Source of the DNA: Bin94 sp965215535
GTDB taxonomy: Bacteria; Gemmatimonadota; Gemmatimonadetes; Longimicrobiales; Gaopeijiaceae
Length of the DNA stretch: 64,000 bases
Direction: 5' to 3'
NCBI GenBank assembly: GCA_965215535.1
Contig: OZ244063.1
Location: forward strand, 1,860,001-1,924,000
The notes below the pieces were generated by a model. That model searched no databases. It had not been told where the DNA came from and was given only the letters and a program-made list of their open reading frames with translations. Below are positions 16,931 through 25,666 of this stretch, in pieces; positions within the stretch are counted from its first letter, which is position 1, and each line of letters opens with the position of its first letter. The position numbers were made by a program, and so were the translations under genes.

Positions 16931-17818
16931 ATGTACGGCTCCCTCTCCCGGTGGATCCTCGCCGGGAGAGGGAGTGTCCCGGGTGCGCGCATTGCCGGCA
17001 CGGCCACCCTCTTCACCCTTGGCGCAATCCTCTCTGCGGCTCCCTCACCCGCCACGGCTCAGATCCGGATCGAGGGCGAGGTTCTCGATGCGGCGACCGG
17101 GGTTCCGGTTGAGGCGGTGATCGTTCACTTTCCCGATCTGGGGATCGGCACGATTTCGGACGAGATGGGCTACTTCGCGCTCGATTCGGTGCCGCGCGGT
17201 TCGCAGATGCTGGCTACGTACCACGCCGGTTACATGGGATTGCTCGAAGCGGTGCCGATTGTGGAGGGCGAAAGCTGGGTACTGCGGCTGAATCCCCGTC
17301 CGATTGCCATCGAGGGGGTGCGGGTCGAGGTGGCCCGCGGCGAGGAGCTGGAGGCTGCGCGGTCGGGGCGCCGGGCCGATTTCATCAATGCGGTGGATGT
17401 GGCCGAGGCGGGTGAGCGCACCAACAAACTACTGGAGGTGTTCCGCACCAAGGCGCCCCCGCGTTTGCAGATTCGGCAGCAGGGCGGGCGGGGCGGCATC
17501 ACCTTCTGCATTCAATCCACCCGGCGCGCGCCATCGGTGCAGGAGCTCAGGGATCTTGGGATTGGCTGTCATCCGGCCTTGCTTGTGCTCGATGGGGTTG
17601 TGGTCTATGCGCCCCCGGCCATGACCGAGATGGCAAGGGCCGAACCGGCGTCGCTGCCGGGCGATGTGGCCGCGCTTCTCCTCAACCAGAATCCCAGGGA
17701 GATCGAAACGATCCGGATCCTTTCGCGCACCGACGCCTTCTTCCGCTATGGCGATGCGGGCAGATTGGGCGCAGTCGAGATCCGGACCCGCCGTCCCGGT
17801 CGACCCGGGAGCGGATAG
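16931..17818 (+). CDS. Carboxypeptidase-regulatory-like protein with plug-like C-terminus
   Basis: A 295-residue exported protein. The signal peptide ends near SPATAQ (about residue 44). Residues about 45-130 form the beta-sandwich seen at the N-terminus of SusC proteins (IRIEGEVLDAATGVPVEAVI). The C-terminal part ends like a receptor plug (VVVYAPPAM..., EIETIRILSRTDAFFRYGD, GAVEIRTRR) with no barrel after it. It follows SusC and SusD on the same strand, 22 bases after the SusD stop, so it may assist that uptake system (inference). The first codons contain a perfect inverted repeat (separate entry). Start ATG 16931; no alternative in-frame start was found before the signal. Confidence 0.8.
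   Translation: MYGSLSRWILAGRGSVPGARIAGTATLFTLGAILSAAPSPATAQIRIEGEVLDAATGVPVEAVIVHFPDLGIGTISDEMGYFALDSVPRGSQMLATYHAGYMGLLEAVPIVEGESWVLRLNPRPIAIEGVRVEVARGEELEAARSGRRADFINAVDVAEAGERTNKLLEVFRTKAPPRLQIRQQGGRGGITFCIQSTRRAPSVQELRDLGIGCHPALLVLDGVVVYAPPAMTEMARAEPASLPGDVAALLLNQNPREIETIRILSRTDAFFRYGDAGRLGAVEIRTRRPGRPGSG
16939..16974 (+). promoter_or_regulatory. Perfect 13-bp inverted repeat at the start of a coding region
   Basis: Arm 16939-16951 (CTCCCTCTCCCGG) pairs perfectly with 16962-16974 (CCGGGAGAGGGAG) across a 10-base loop. It begins 8 bases after the start of the ATG at 16931, so in RNA it would form a very stable hairpin just behind the initiation site. No T-run follows. It may act as a transcript end or processing site for susCD mRNA, or reduce translation of the third gene. 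Confidence 0.55.
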
Positions 17819-19381
17819 GTGCAACGGGGTGGGGCATCGTTGAGGGGCGCACTGATTCTGCCTACAGCTCTGGGGCTTGGGCTTGCGGCCTGGCTGCTCA
17901 TTCCGGAAGTCCGCGCCACGCCGGGGCTCTTCTGGGCCTTTGCCGGTGCGTCGATGGGGGTGTTGGGATGGACGGCCTGGTTGCAGTTGATGACGGTACG
18001 GCGCGGCACGACCCTGGCACTCGATCTGCGCGTGATCCGCCCGCACTGGATTCAGCTTCTGGCGCAGGGAACGGTCCTGGTCTGGTGGGGTTGGCATGTG
18101 CGGGCCGTGTACGAATTCATTCCCTTTATTTTGGCCCAATTGATGCTGGCAGTTGCGGTCGAGGCGCTCTTTGCCTGGACGCGGCGCGGTCGTCATACAC
18201 TCGGCTTCGGTCCGGTGCCGGTGGTCTTCAGCCTGAATCTCTTTCTCTGGTTCCACCTTGACTGGTTCTTCTTCCAGTTGGCCATGATTATGCTGGTCTA
18301 TTGCGGCAAGGAGTTCATTCGCTGGCGGGTTGGTGGGCGTTCGCGCCACATCTTCAATCCATCGGCTTTTGCGTTAAACGTTGCTTCGCTTGCGCTGATT
18401 GCGACCGGCACCACAGAGATCACCCAGGGCATTGAAATTGCACAATCACAATATATTCCACCGCATATCTTTCTGGTGATCTTTCTGGCCGCGCTTCCCG
18501 GTCAATTGCTCTTTGGCGTCGCCACCATGACAATGCCCGCCGTGCTGACCATATGGGGATTCAGCGCAGCGTACCTGGCCATCAATGGCGAATTTTTTTT
18601 CTTCGACGCCTATATTCCGATTGCGGTCTTTCTCGGCCTTCATCTTCTCTTTACCGATCCCGCCACCTCGCCTCGCTCCGAGCTGGGGCGCATTCTCTTT
18701 GCGGTGCTGTACGGCACAGGCGTCATTGCAAGCGTTTTTGCCCTGGAGGCGATCGGCGCTCCCCCCTTCTACGACAAATTGCTGCCGGTGCCGATTCTGA
18801 ATCTGCTGGCTCCGACGCTGGACCGGGTGGCCGATGCGCTTGCACAGAGGATCGGCCTGTCGTGGGCGGCCGCCAAGGGAATGGTGCCGCTGCGGCGCAG
18901 GGTTGCCACAGTGGGACTCTGGGCCGCAATCTTTGCCGGGCTGAGCTTCGGTGGCGCCCTGGGTGACAACCATCCGGGCCAGTACTACCCCTTCTGGCGC
19001 GAAGCCTGCGAGGATGGAAGCGCGCGCGCCTGCAACTATTCGGGCATCATGCTGCAGGGATTCTGCGACCGCGGCTCGGGCTGGGCGTGCAATGAATTCG
19101 GCGTTCTGCTGGTGGGGCTCGATGGCGATTACCGGGGAGCCGAGGGGGAGTTTGCACGCTCCTGCCAATTGGAATACGCCCCCGGCTGCCTGAACCGGGA
19201 GGGGCTTGCGCTTCGCGACCCCAGGCTGGCCGAGGGCACGGATGCCTATGCCCGAAGCGATCCGCCCCTCAAAGAGTGGCCCCTGGTCTTGCGCGGCAGC
19301 AAGGGCCCGGTCAGGGAACGCGACCCCGAGGCGCTGCGACTGCTCGGATGCGAACGGGGCTGGCCGGAGATCTGTGGGTAA
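17819..19381 (+). CDS. NqrB/RnfD-like membrane protein with Cys-rich Sel1/Hcp-like tail
   Basis: A 520-residue protein starting at GTG 17819, directly after the previous stop. Residues 1 to about 385 hold roughly ten membrane segments and carry marks of the NqrB/RnfD family: FIRWRVGGRSRHIFNPSAFA and LLFTDPATSPRS. NqrB and RnfD are FMN-binding subunits of ion-pumping oxidoreductases, but none of the other Nqr/Rnf subunits is nearby, so this is probably a stand-alone relative. Residues about 395-470 are periplasmic or cytoplasmic and contain regularly placed cysteines (CEDGSARAC, GFCDRGSGWAC, SCQLEYAPGC), the pattern of Sel1/Hcp-type disulfide repeats. I know of no such fusion. The start and the frame are solid; the function is unknown. 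Confidence 0.75.
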   Translation: MQRGGASLRGALILPTALGLGLAAWLLIPEVRATPGLFWAFAGASMGVLGWTAWLQLMTVRRGTTLALDLRVIRPHWIQLLAQGTVLVWWGWHVRAVYEFIPFILAQLMLAVAVEALFAWTRRGRHTLGFGPVPVVFSLNLFLWFHLDWFFFQLAMIMLVYCGKEFIRWRVGGRSRHIFNPSAFALNVASLALIATGTTEITQGIEIAQSQYIPPHIFLVIFLAALPGQLLFGVATMTMPAVLTIWGFSAAYLAINGEFFFFDAYIPIAVFLGLHLLFTDPATSPRSELGRILFAVLYGTGVIASVFALEAIGAPPFYDKLLPVPILNLLAPTLDRVADALAQRIGLSWAAAKGMVPLRRRVATVGLWAAIFAGLSFGGALGDNHPGQYYPFWREACEDGSARACNYSGIMLQGFCDRGSGWACNEFGVLLVGLDGDYRGAEGEFARSCQLEYAPGCLNREGLALRDPRLAEGTDAYARSDPPLKEWPLVLRGSKGPVRERDPEALRLLGCERGWPEICG

Positions 19382-19540
19382 AATCGCTCCCCGGGTTGCT
19401 CCGCTCGTCCAAAATCCATCGCTCTTCCTTGTACGGTCTGCGCCTCAGCCCGCTCCACAGCTTTCTGCGATCTCCCTTCTGATCAGAGCCCGTTCCAGCC
19501 GTGTGCGATCCGGTCGCGCTCCCTGTCCCCGTGCCCTCCT

Positions 19541-22150
19541 TTACCCCCGTGGCCTCTCGCCCTGCAGCTCCACGACGTCGGCCATCTGCCGGTCGTCGCC
19601 CAGCAGGTGCTTGACAAAGTACTCGGCGCGCAGCCAGAACCAGTAGTCGCTCATGTTGCCAAAGCCGTGGCGCTGGCCGGGGAAGACGAAGAAGTCGAAG
19701 CGCTTGTTGGCGCGGATCAGAGCTTCGGCCATGCGGAAGGTGCCGGCGTGGTGGACATTGTTATCGACATCACCGGTGGTAAGGAGCAGCTTGCCCTTCA
19801 GATTGGTAGCCAGGTCGGAGTTGCGGTCGATGTCGTATTCGAAGCCGGTCACGACCCCGGTCGAATCGCGGACCTCCTTGATGCCGTCGTGCTTTTCGGA
19901 CCAGTTGGCGTTGTAGACATCGTTATTGTGATTGCCGGCCGACGAGACGGCGACCTTGAAGAAATCGGGATAGACAAGCATGGCGGCGGTGGACATGAAG
20001 CCGCCCCCGGAGTGACCGTAGATTCCCACGCGGTCGATGTCGATGAAGTCGTGACGGGCGGCGAGTTGCTCGATTCCGGCCTTCTTGTCTGCCAGACCGT
20101 AGTCGCGCAGATTTCCGTAGCCATAGTTGTGATACCACTTTGAGCGATCGGGGTGGCCGCCGCGGTTGCCGATTGTAATTACAATAAAGCCGAGTTGCGC
20201 AATTGCCTGTTCGGTCGGGTTCAGCGAGAAGAACTTGGACACGGATTCGGTCTGCGGCCCCGGATAGACATAGGCAATGATCGGATACTGGCGTTCGGGG
20301 TCGAAGTCGTATGGCTTGTACATGACGCCGTAGATATCGGTGACGCCATCGTCGGATTTGACATGATAGGGTTCGGGGAAGTGATAACCGGCGGCCTCCA
20401 GCGCCGAGAGGTCCGCCACCTCCAGGTCCATGATCTTGCGCCCCGAGGCGTCGAAGAGCGCCGATGCCGGAGTTGTATTCACACGTGAATAGTTGTTCAC
20501 AAAGTAGCGCGCCGATTCCGAAACCGTGGCCTGATGGTCGTAGTTGCCGGGATTCAGAAGCGTCACCGCGCCGCCATTCAGCCCGACCCGGTACAGGTGC
20601 ATGTAATAGGGATCTTCGTCCTCTTCGCGCGCATTCCCCCGCAGAATTGCGTATCCGCCCTCTTCATTCACCCCCACCAGCGCATCGACGTGCCAGGGAC
20701 CCTCGGTCAGGCGCGCACGCACCGTTCCATCGGGGGCGTAGCGGTAGAGGTGCGCCCAGCCGTCGCGCTCCGACCACCAGATCAGATCGCCATCGGCCAG
20801 CCTTCTGGGCGTCTGGTGCTCCACATAGGTATTGAGACGCTCCTCGATCACAACGCTGACCTCGCCGGTCGCCGGATCGGCCCGCAAAACATCGACCCGG
20901 TGCTGGGTGCGACTGCGACGCCAGAAGTAGAGCTCGTCGCTCCGGTCGGAGAGCCACTTCGTGATGCGCGGCTCGATCATGCCCACTCCGCCTCCACCGC
21001 CAAAGAAGAAGTTCGTGTTGTCGCTGAAGATCCCCATGCGCTGATCCTTCCACGGCCCGTCGTCGATATGGCGCATCTCGCGCGATTCCATGTCGAAGAC
21101 GTGCAGTGAGGTCTGCGTCACATTCTCCTCGCCCGGCATCTCGTAGCGGTAGCTCTCGAGCTTGGGCCGCGTGTGCCCGACTGCGTGCACCACCCAGAGA
21201 AAGTCCACCTCGCGGCGATCCTGGCGGGTCAGCGCGAAGTAGCGCGAATCGTGCGACCAGGTCGTCCCCGAAAACTGGCGCTTTTCGAACTCCTCTTCGG
21301 TTTCTTCGTCGTGCTGGCCGCGCCCCTGCGAACCCCAACTGAAGTCCTTTTCGCCATCGGTGGTGAGCTGGATCTCCTCGACCTCGACCTCTTCTTCGGC
21401 CTCTTCGGCCTCGTCGCCGCTCTTCCCGCGCCGCGCCTCCAGAATCCTTTCGTATTCCTCGTAGCTCATCATCCAGAGATTGAAGTTGCGGCTGAAGACG
21501 ACCCAGGAGCTGTCCGGCGACACGCTGGCCCAACTCGGGTGCGTAAGGGGTTCTTCGTAGTCTTCGAGCTCGCGGAGCGTTCGCGTGGTGACATCGTATT
21601 CGAAGTGGTGAACCTTCCGCTCCATTCGTGGCCGCCGGGGCCGCTGGTCCTCGTCCTCCTGGTCTTCCTCTTCGATTTCGTCGTTGTCGTCTTCTTCTCC
21701 GACCTCTTCCTCCTGCGACGACTGCACATCGAACTGAATCGTATTGGGGCCGGTGAAGCGGATTGTTCGGATCGGCAGGTGCTGGGCATCCCACGGATCG
21801 CGGGTAATGCGGGTCAGCTCGGCGGCAATGCGGTCGTTGTCGAAGATCTCGGTGCGGGTGCCGCGCTCGGGATCGACCAGGAAGAAGCGGCGGCCCTCGG
21901 AGCTCTCCCACTCGTACCAGAAGCGGTCGGTGTCTTCGATCCAGCGGGGCGTGAGGCGCAGCGAATGAACGAGATCGCGGATCCGGTAGGGAGCAAAGCG
22001 GGCGGCGAGCTCGAAGTTGGCCGAACCCTGACCGACGACGGGCAGCGAAGTCTCGCTCTGCATGGTCTGCGCCAGGGTGGGGGCGGACCATGCGGGGACA
22101 GAGGCAAGGGCGAAGAACGCAACGAGGGCAAGAGAGGCAGGGCGCGACAT
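19541..22150 (-). CDS. Secreted S9-family (DPP IV-like) serine peptidase
   Basis: An 869-residue exported peptidase. Signal peptide at residues 1 to about 28; N-terminal beta-propeller (about 50-600), and a C-terminal alpha/beta-hydrolase domain with nucleophile serine in GHSGGG, Asp in GDVDNNVH and His in GQRHGF. DPP IV-like enzymes remove dipeptides from peptide N-termini. Two acidic tracts interrupt the propeller (residues about 144-176 and 246-260). The start is ATG 22150 (MSRPASL); the frame is open 33 codons further, without a signal. Downstream it faces the convergent membrane gene. Confidence 0.92.
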   Translation of the reverse strand: MSRPASLALVAFFALASVPAWSAPTLAQTMQSETSLPVVGQGSANFELAARFAPYRIRDLVHSLRLTPRWIEDTDRFWYEWESSEGRRFFLVDPERGTRTEIFDNDRIAAELTRITRDPWDAQHLPIRTIRFTGPNTIQFDVQSSQEEEVGEEDDNDEIEEEDQEDEDQRPRRPRMERKVHHFEYDVTTRTLRELEDYEEPLTHPSWASVSPDSSWVVFSRNFNLWMMSYEEYERILEARRGKSGDEAEEAEEEVEVEEIQLTTDGEKDFSWGSQGRGQHDEETEEEFEKRQFSGTTWSHDSRYFALTRQDRREVDFLWVVHAVGHTRPKLESYRYEMPGEENVTQTSLHVFDMESREMRHIDDGPWKDQRMGIFSDNTNFFFGGGGGVGMIEPRITKWLSDRSDELYFWRRSRTQHRVDVLRADPATGEVSVVIEERLNTYVEHQTPRRLADGDLIWWSERDGWAHLYRYAPDGTVRARLTEGPWHVDALVGVNEEGGYAILRGNAREEDEDPYYMHLYRVGLNGGAVTLLNPGNYDHQATVSESARYFVNNYSRVNTTPASALFDASGRKIMDLEVADLSALEAAGYHFPEPYHVKSDDGVTDIYGVMYKPYDFDPERQYPIIAYVYPGPQTESVSKFFSLNPTEQAIAQLGFIVITIGNRGGHPDRSKWYHNYGYGNLRDYGLADKKAGIEQLAARHDFIDIDRVGIYGHSGGGFMSTAAMLVYPDFFKVAVSSAGNHNNDVYNANWSEKHDGIKEVRDSTGVVTGFEYDIDRNSDLATNLKGKLLLTTGDVDNNVHHAGTFRMAEALIRANKRFDFFVFPGQRHGFGNMSDYWFWLRAEYFVKHLLGDDRQMADVVELQGERPRG

Positions 22151-22304
22151 GGGAAAACGTCTCCAGGACAGGGGAAGGAGTGAGGCGTCGGATGCACCCG
22201 ACAAGATAGGGGGCAGAGGGGGGGCAAGCGCAAATCGCCCGATGGACACGCCGGATTGAGGGGGCCGAAGACCGGCCTCCGGGGGCCAGTCGGGTTCGCT
22301 TTCG

Positions 22305-23759
22305 CTAGTCGCTGTCGTTCCCGTTTTCGGGTTCGATTTCTCCCAGACGAAAGGCCGCTGCGAGCGCGGGGTCGGTTTCGGTTCCCAGAACCCGTCCGGC
22401 CATGTATGAACCGATCACCGGACCGAACTTGAAGCCCTCGGCCGACCCTCCGCCCGCAAACCAGACGTTGTCGTAGTCGGGGTGGTGATCGAAGAAGAAG
22501 TTGCGCGTCGAGGAGAGTTCGTAGTGACAGGCGCGCGTCTCGCTGATCGGCGCATCGGCCAACCCCGGAAAGCGCTCCCGCACAAAAGCCATGGGACGCT
22601 CGTATTCCGCTTCGGTCAGCCACCTGCGACTGATGTCGGGATCGTCGTCGCCCGGCCCCGGTCGCCGCCCGCCGGTTCGCACCCGAAAGCCGCGATTGTC
22701 GGACCCCAGCGCCGGCCAGCCGGTGGTGCCGGGAAAGTTGTAGCTGGGCAGATTGGGGAAGCTGTAGCGATTGTCGCCTGGCGGGGTGCGCAGATAGAGC
22801 ACATGACCGATGGGGATGCTGACCCGATCGGCCATCAGCGCGGGGAAGGCCTTGGGAAACCATGGCCCCAGCGCGAAGATGTGGGTGCCGGCCGCGATCT
22901 CCCCGCCGGGTTCGACAGTCAGGCTGTCGAGAGACCGCCCGGTTGTGCTGCCGGGCCGGGCATGACCGATCGTGACCTTGCCGCCATGGTGCCCGAAGAC
23001 CTGCGCCACCGATTCGATCGCGCGGCGGGCGCGCACCACTCCGGCATCCTCTTCCCAGAGCGCCACCGTAATGTCGGTGACGTCGATCACCGGCCACCGC
23101 CGCCGAATCTCGTCGGCGTCGATGACCTCGTAGCGGACGCCGGTTTCGTCCCAGTAGCGCTGCGTGCCCTCCAGAAAGTCATCCCATTCGGCGCGCATAA
23201 TCAGATCGGAAGTGGTGAAGAAGACCCGTGGCAGAAGCATATCCTGCCATTCCTCGTCCCACTCCTTCCACATCTCGATGGCGCGCCGGGCCCACTCCGT
23301 CCAGAGCGCATCGGGGCGATTGCCGTAGCCTGTGCGCACGCCGCGCGTTTCGCCTCCCGAGGTCGCGCGCGAGTTGCCGGGGCCGTATTGATCAATCAGG
23401 GTGACCTGGGCGCCGGCCTGCTGCAGATTGAGCGCGGTCCAGGCGCCAAAGGCTCCCGCACCCACCACGGCCACATCGGGAATCTGGCGGGTACGCACCC
23501 AGGGCCCCCCCGAGAGGACCGTCCCGGCCTGCGCCCCCCCGGCCACCGCCCCATACACAACGGCCCCCACCCCCGCGGCGGCCCCCTTCACGAAGCTGCG
23601 ACGACTTGCGCCCCTCTTCGTCCTCTTCGGCGCGGCGCCGCTCTTGGGTCGATCTGCGGCCACCGCCCCGGCGCAGGAATGCTCCGTGGCCCGGCGTCGC
23701 TCCGCTCCCGGTTTCCCCGAGGGGCCTTTACAGTCCCCTTTATCGGCCTCTCCGCTCAT
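22305..23759 (-). CDS. Tat-exported FAD-dependent oxidoreductase (DAO/sarcosine oxidase-like)
   Basis: A 484-residue flavoprotein. The N-terminus has a twin-arginine signal (RRSFVKGAAAG, about residues 52-62) after a long basic leader. The FAD-binding fold starts at VAVVGAGAFGAWTALNLQQ, followed by GPGNSRATSGGETRG typical of the DAO family (monomeric sarcosine oxidase type). The C-terminal half has GGGSAEGFKFGPVIG, which corresponds to the flavin-contact loop of that family. Substrate unknown, probably an amine or amino acid. Its ATG overlaps the stop of the upstream cytochrome c gene by 4 bases, suggesting that the cytochrome takes its electrons instead of oxygen (inference). Confidence 0.88.
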   Translation of the reverse strand: MSGEADKGDCKGPSGKPGAERRRATEHSCAGAVAADRPKSGAAPKRTKRGASRRSFVKGAAAGVGAVVYGAVAGGAQAGTVLSGGPWVRTRQIPDVAVVGAGAFGAWTALNLQQAGAQVTLIDQYGPGNSRATSGGETRGVRTGYGNRPDALWTEWARRAIEMWKEWDEEWQDMLLPRVFFTTSDLIMRAEWDDFLEGTQRYWDETGVRYEVIDADEIRRRWPVIDVTDITVALWEEDAGVVRARRAIESVAQVFGHHGGKVTIGHARPGSTTGRSLDSLTVEPGGEIAAGTHIFALGPWFPKAFPALMADRVSIPIGHVLYLRTPPGDNRYSFPNLPSYNFPGTTGWPALGSDNRGFRVRTGGRRPGPGDDDPDISRRWLTEAEYERPMAFVRERFPGLADAPISETRACHYELSSTRNFFFDHHPDYDNVWFAGGGSAEGFKFGPVIGSYMAGRVLGTETDPALAAAFRLGEIEPENGNDSD

Positions 23760-24256
23760 GATCCCGGCTCCGGCGGCGCAATGCGTACATCGCGCATCGG
23801 CGAATCCGCCGTCAGCTCGGCCGCTCCCGCGACATGACCATTGATGCTCAGAATGTACGCCACGATATCCAGGTAGCGCGCCTCCTCAAGCCCTCCGGGA
23901 TTGTCGTCCGGCATCGTCGAGCGCACGGTGCGAAAAAAGGAGTAGACGGTGCGGCGCCCCCAGTTGGATTGAAAGCTGCGACCGCGAAACTCGTTTGTGG
24001 TGTGGCAAGCCGAGCAGACATCGTCGAAGGCAAGGCGGCCCCGCTCGGACTGGCCGGTGGTGAAGATCGCGGCGGTCGGAGCCGCGGCGGGGTCGGCGGT
24101 GGCGCTCGCTGGGGGCACCCCGGGTTCTGCCCGGGGGGTCTCCGGAGGAGATGGAGCTGTTTCGGGGGTGCTTCCCCCCGCGCACCCGGTCAGTGCAACT
24201 GCCGGGATCAGGAGGAGCAGGGGCAAAATCGCCCCTCCGTGTGGTCGCCGCGCCAT
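23756..24256 (-). CDS. Monoheme c-type cytochrome lipoprotein
   Basis: A 166-residue exported cytochrome. A lipoprotein signal ends at TGC (Cys25). A Pro/Ala/Thr-rich linker (about 26-60) leads to a single cytochrome c domain with heme motif CSACH (81-85) and a likely axial Met in TMPDDNPGG. The start is ATG 24256. It is the first gene of a two-gene unit with the Tat-exported flavoprotein (4-base overlap), so the pair probably forms an electron transfer chain outside the cytoplasmic membrane. Confidence 0.88.
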   Translation of the reverse strand: MARRPHGGAILPLLLLIPAVALTGCAGGSTPETAPSPPETPRAEPGVPPASATADPAAAPTAAIFTTGQSERGRLAFDDVCSACHTTNEFRGRSFQSNWGRRTVYSFFRTVRSTMPDDNPGGLEEARYLDIVAYILSINGHVAGAAELTADSPMRDVRIAPPEPGS

Positions 24257-24405
24257 GGCCAGAGTCCTTTTCGGTGTATAGTGTTTGTCTCTGTTGAGTG
24301 TTCGGAACACCCGGTTTCTGCGGCTGCCCGATCGGTATCCGGCGGGAGATTCCGGATGTGGGGAACGCGAAACCGGTCATGCAAAAGACAATATAGGGGG
24401 GAGCG

Positions 24406-25524
24406 ATGCAAATCGTGGACGGGCGCGGAGATCGATCGTGGCTCTTGCGGGCATTGCGGCGCCGGTGCCTCCGGGCAGGCTGCTGGATTGCCGTGGCGGC
24501 TTTGGGGGTGGGCGGCTGCGACGAAGTGCCAATGGCGATGGGCGATGTGCAGGCCATCGTGGTGACCGCTCCGCCCGCGCTCTGGGAGACGGTGGGCGAG
24601 ACCGCGCTCACGACGCTCGAGGGCTCGATCTTTACCGTGCGCGACGACTACGCCTTTCGGGTTCGCTACCACGCGCCGGCGGATTCCTCGTGGGCCGGGC
24701 TGCGCCGGTTGCGCCAGCTTCTTCTGATCGGCAAGCCCTCGGACCCGTGGATGGAACGGGCGCTGGCCGAAGCCAACCGGGTCGAGGAGTGGAGCCTGCC
24801 GCCGATGGAGGAGGGGGCGGCGGTGATCGGGCAGGTGCGCGACGTCTGGGCCCGCCCGCAGGTGGTGACCCTTCTGGTTCTGGACGAGGCGACGACCCCT
24901 GATGCGGCGGCCGCAGAGGTCACCGAACGGCTGCCCGAGCTGTACGACATCTTCGATACGCAGTACCGGGAGTGGGTGCGGGCGCGCATGTTCGCCACCG
25001 AGCCCAACCTCGAGCTGGCCGGGGTGCTCCGCAGCGACCACGGCTTCAGCCTGATCCTGCCGCAGGTGTACGACTACGAAGTGCAGGATTCGGTTCATAT
25101 CTTTCGCAACGACAACCCCGATCCATCGGAGCTGATTCGCCAGCTTGCCGTGACCTGGACAACGCTCTCTTCGTCGGCATCTTTTTCCTCCGACGCCGAT
25201 TCGCTGATTGCGTGGCGGACCGCGCTCGCCGACCGCTACTACGACTATCCGCAGGTCATGGGCAGCGACCGCATCGAGACGACCGCCTTCCGGCACCGCG
25301 ACCTGGATGGCTTCATGGTTCAGTCGGTCTGGTCGAATCCCCCCGGCAGCTACCCGGCCGCAGGGCCCTTCATGCTCCGCGCAATTGCCTGTCCCGCCCA
25401 GGATCGCCTCTACCTGATCGATGCCTGGCTCTACGCCCCGGCGCGCGACAAGTACGAATACATGATTCAATTGGAAGAAATTCTCAATTCATTTGTATGC
25501 GGAGACCCGGCCGGCGATGGGTAG
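24406..25524 (+). CDS. DUF4837-family lipoprotein
   Basis: A 372-residue exported protein. After a basic N-terminus a hydrophobic segment ends at GGC (lipoprotein-type, about Cys38). The mature part has the features I associate with DUF4837 of Bacteroidota and Gemmatimonadota: an early IVVTAPPALWE block, the RDVWARPQVV stretch, and a second half with YPQVMGSDRIET and GPFMLRAIACP. The function of the family is unknown. The ATG at 24406 is preceded by a strong ribosome-binding site (GGGGGGAG). It is divergent from the cytochrome gene, with 149 bases between them. Confidence 0.78.
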   Translation: MQIVDGRGDRSWLLRALRRRCLRAGCWIAVAALGVGGCDEVPMAMGDVQAIVVTAPPALWETVGETALTTLEGSIFTVRDDYAFRVRYHAPADSSWAGLRRLRQLLLIGKPSDPWMERALAEANRVEEWSLPPMEEGAAVIGQVRDVWARPQVVTLLVLDEATTPDAAAAEVTERLPELYDIFDTQYREWVRARMFATEPNLELAGVLRSDHGFSLILPQVYDYEVQDSVHIFRNDNPDPSELIRQLAVTWTTLSSSASFSSDADSLIAWRTALADRYYDYPQVMGSDRIETTAFRHRDLDGFMVQSVWSNPPGSYPAAGPFMLRAIACPAQDRLYLIDAWLYAPARDKYEYMIQLEEILNSFVCGDPAGDG

Positions 25525-25666
25525 GGGAATGCAATCATGTACAACACAATCCCCGGCGCATAAATCCGGCAACCCGGACCCACATATGCGGACACCCCAG
25601 ACCAAATCCATCGACTCCACCTGCGCGCGCTCCCGGCCCGCCGATCATTGAACCCAGGATCCTCCA

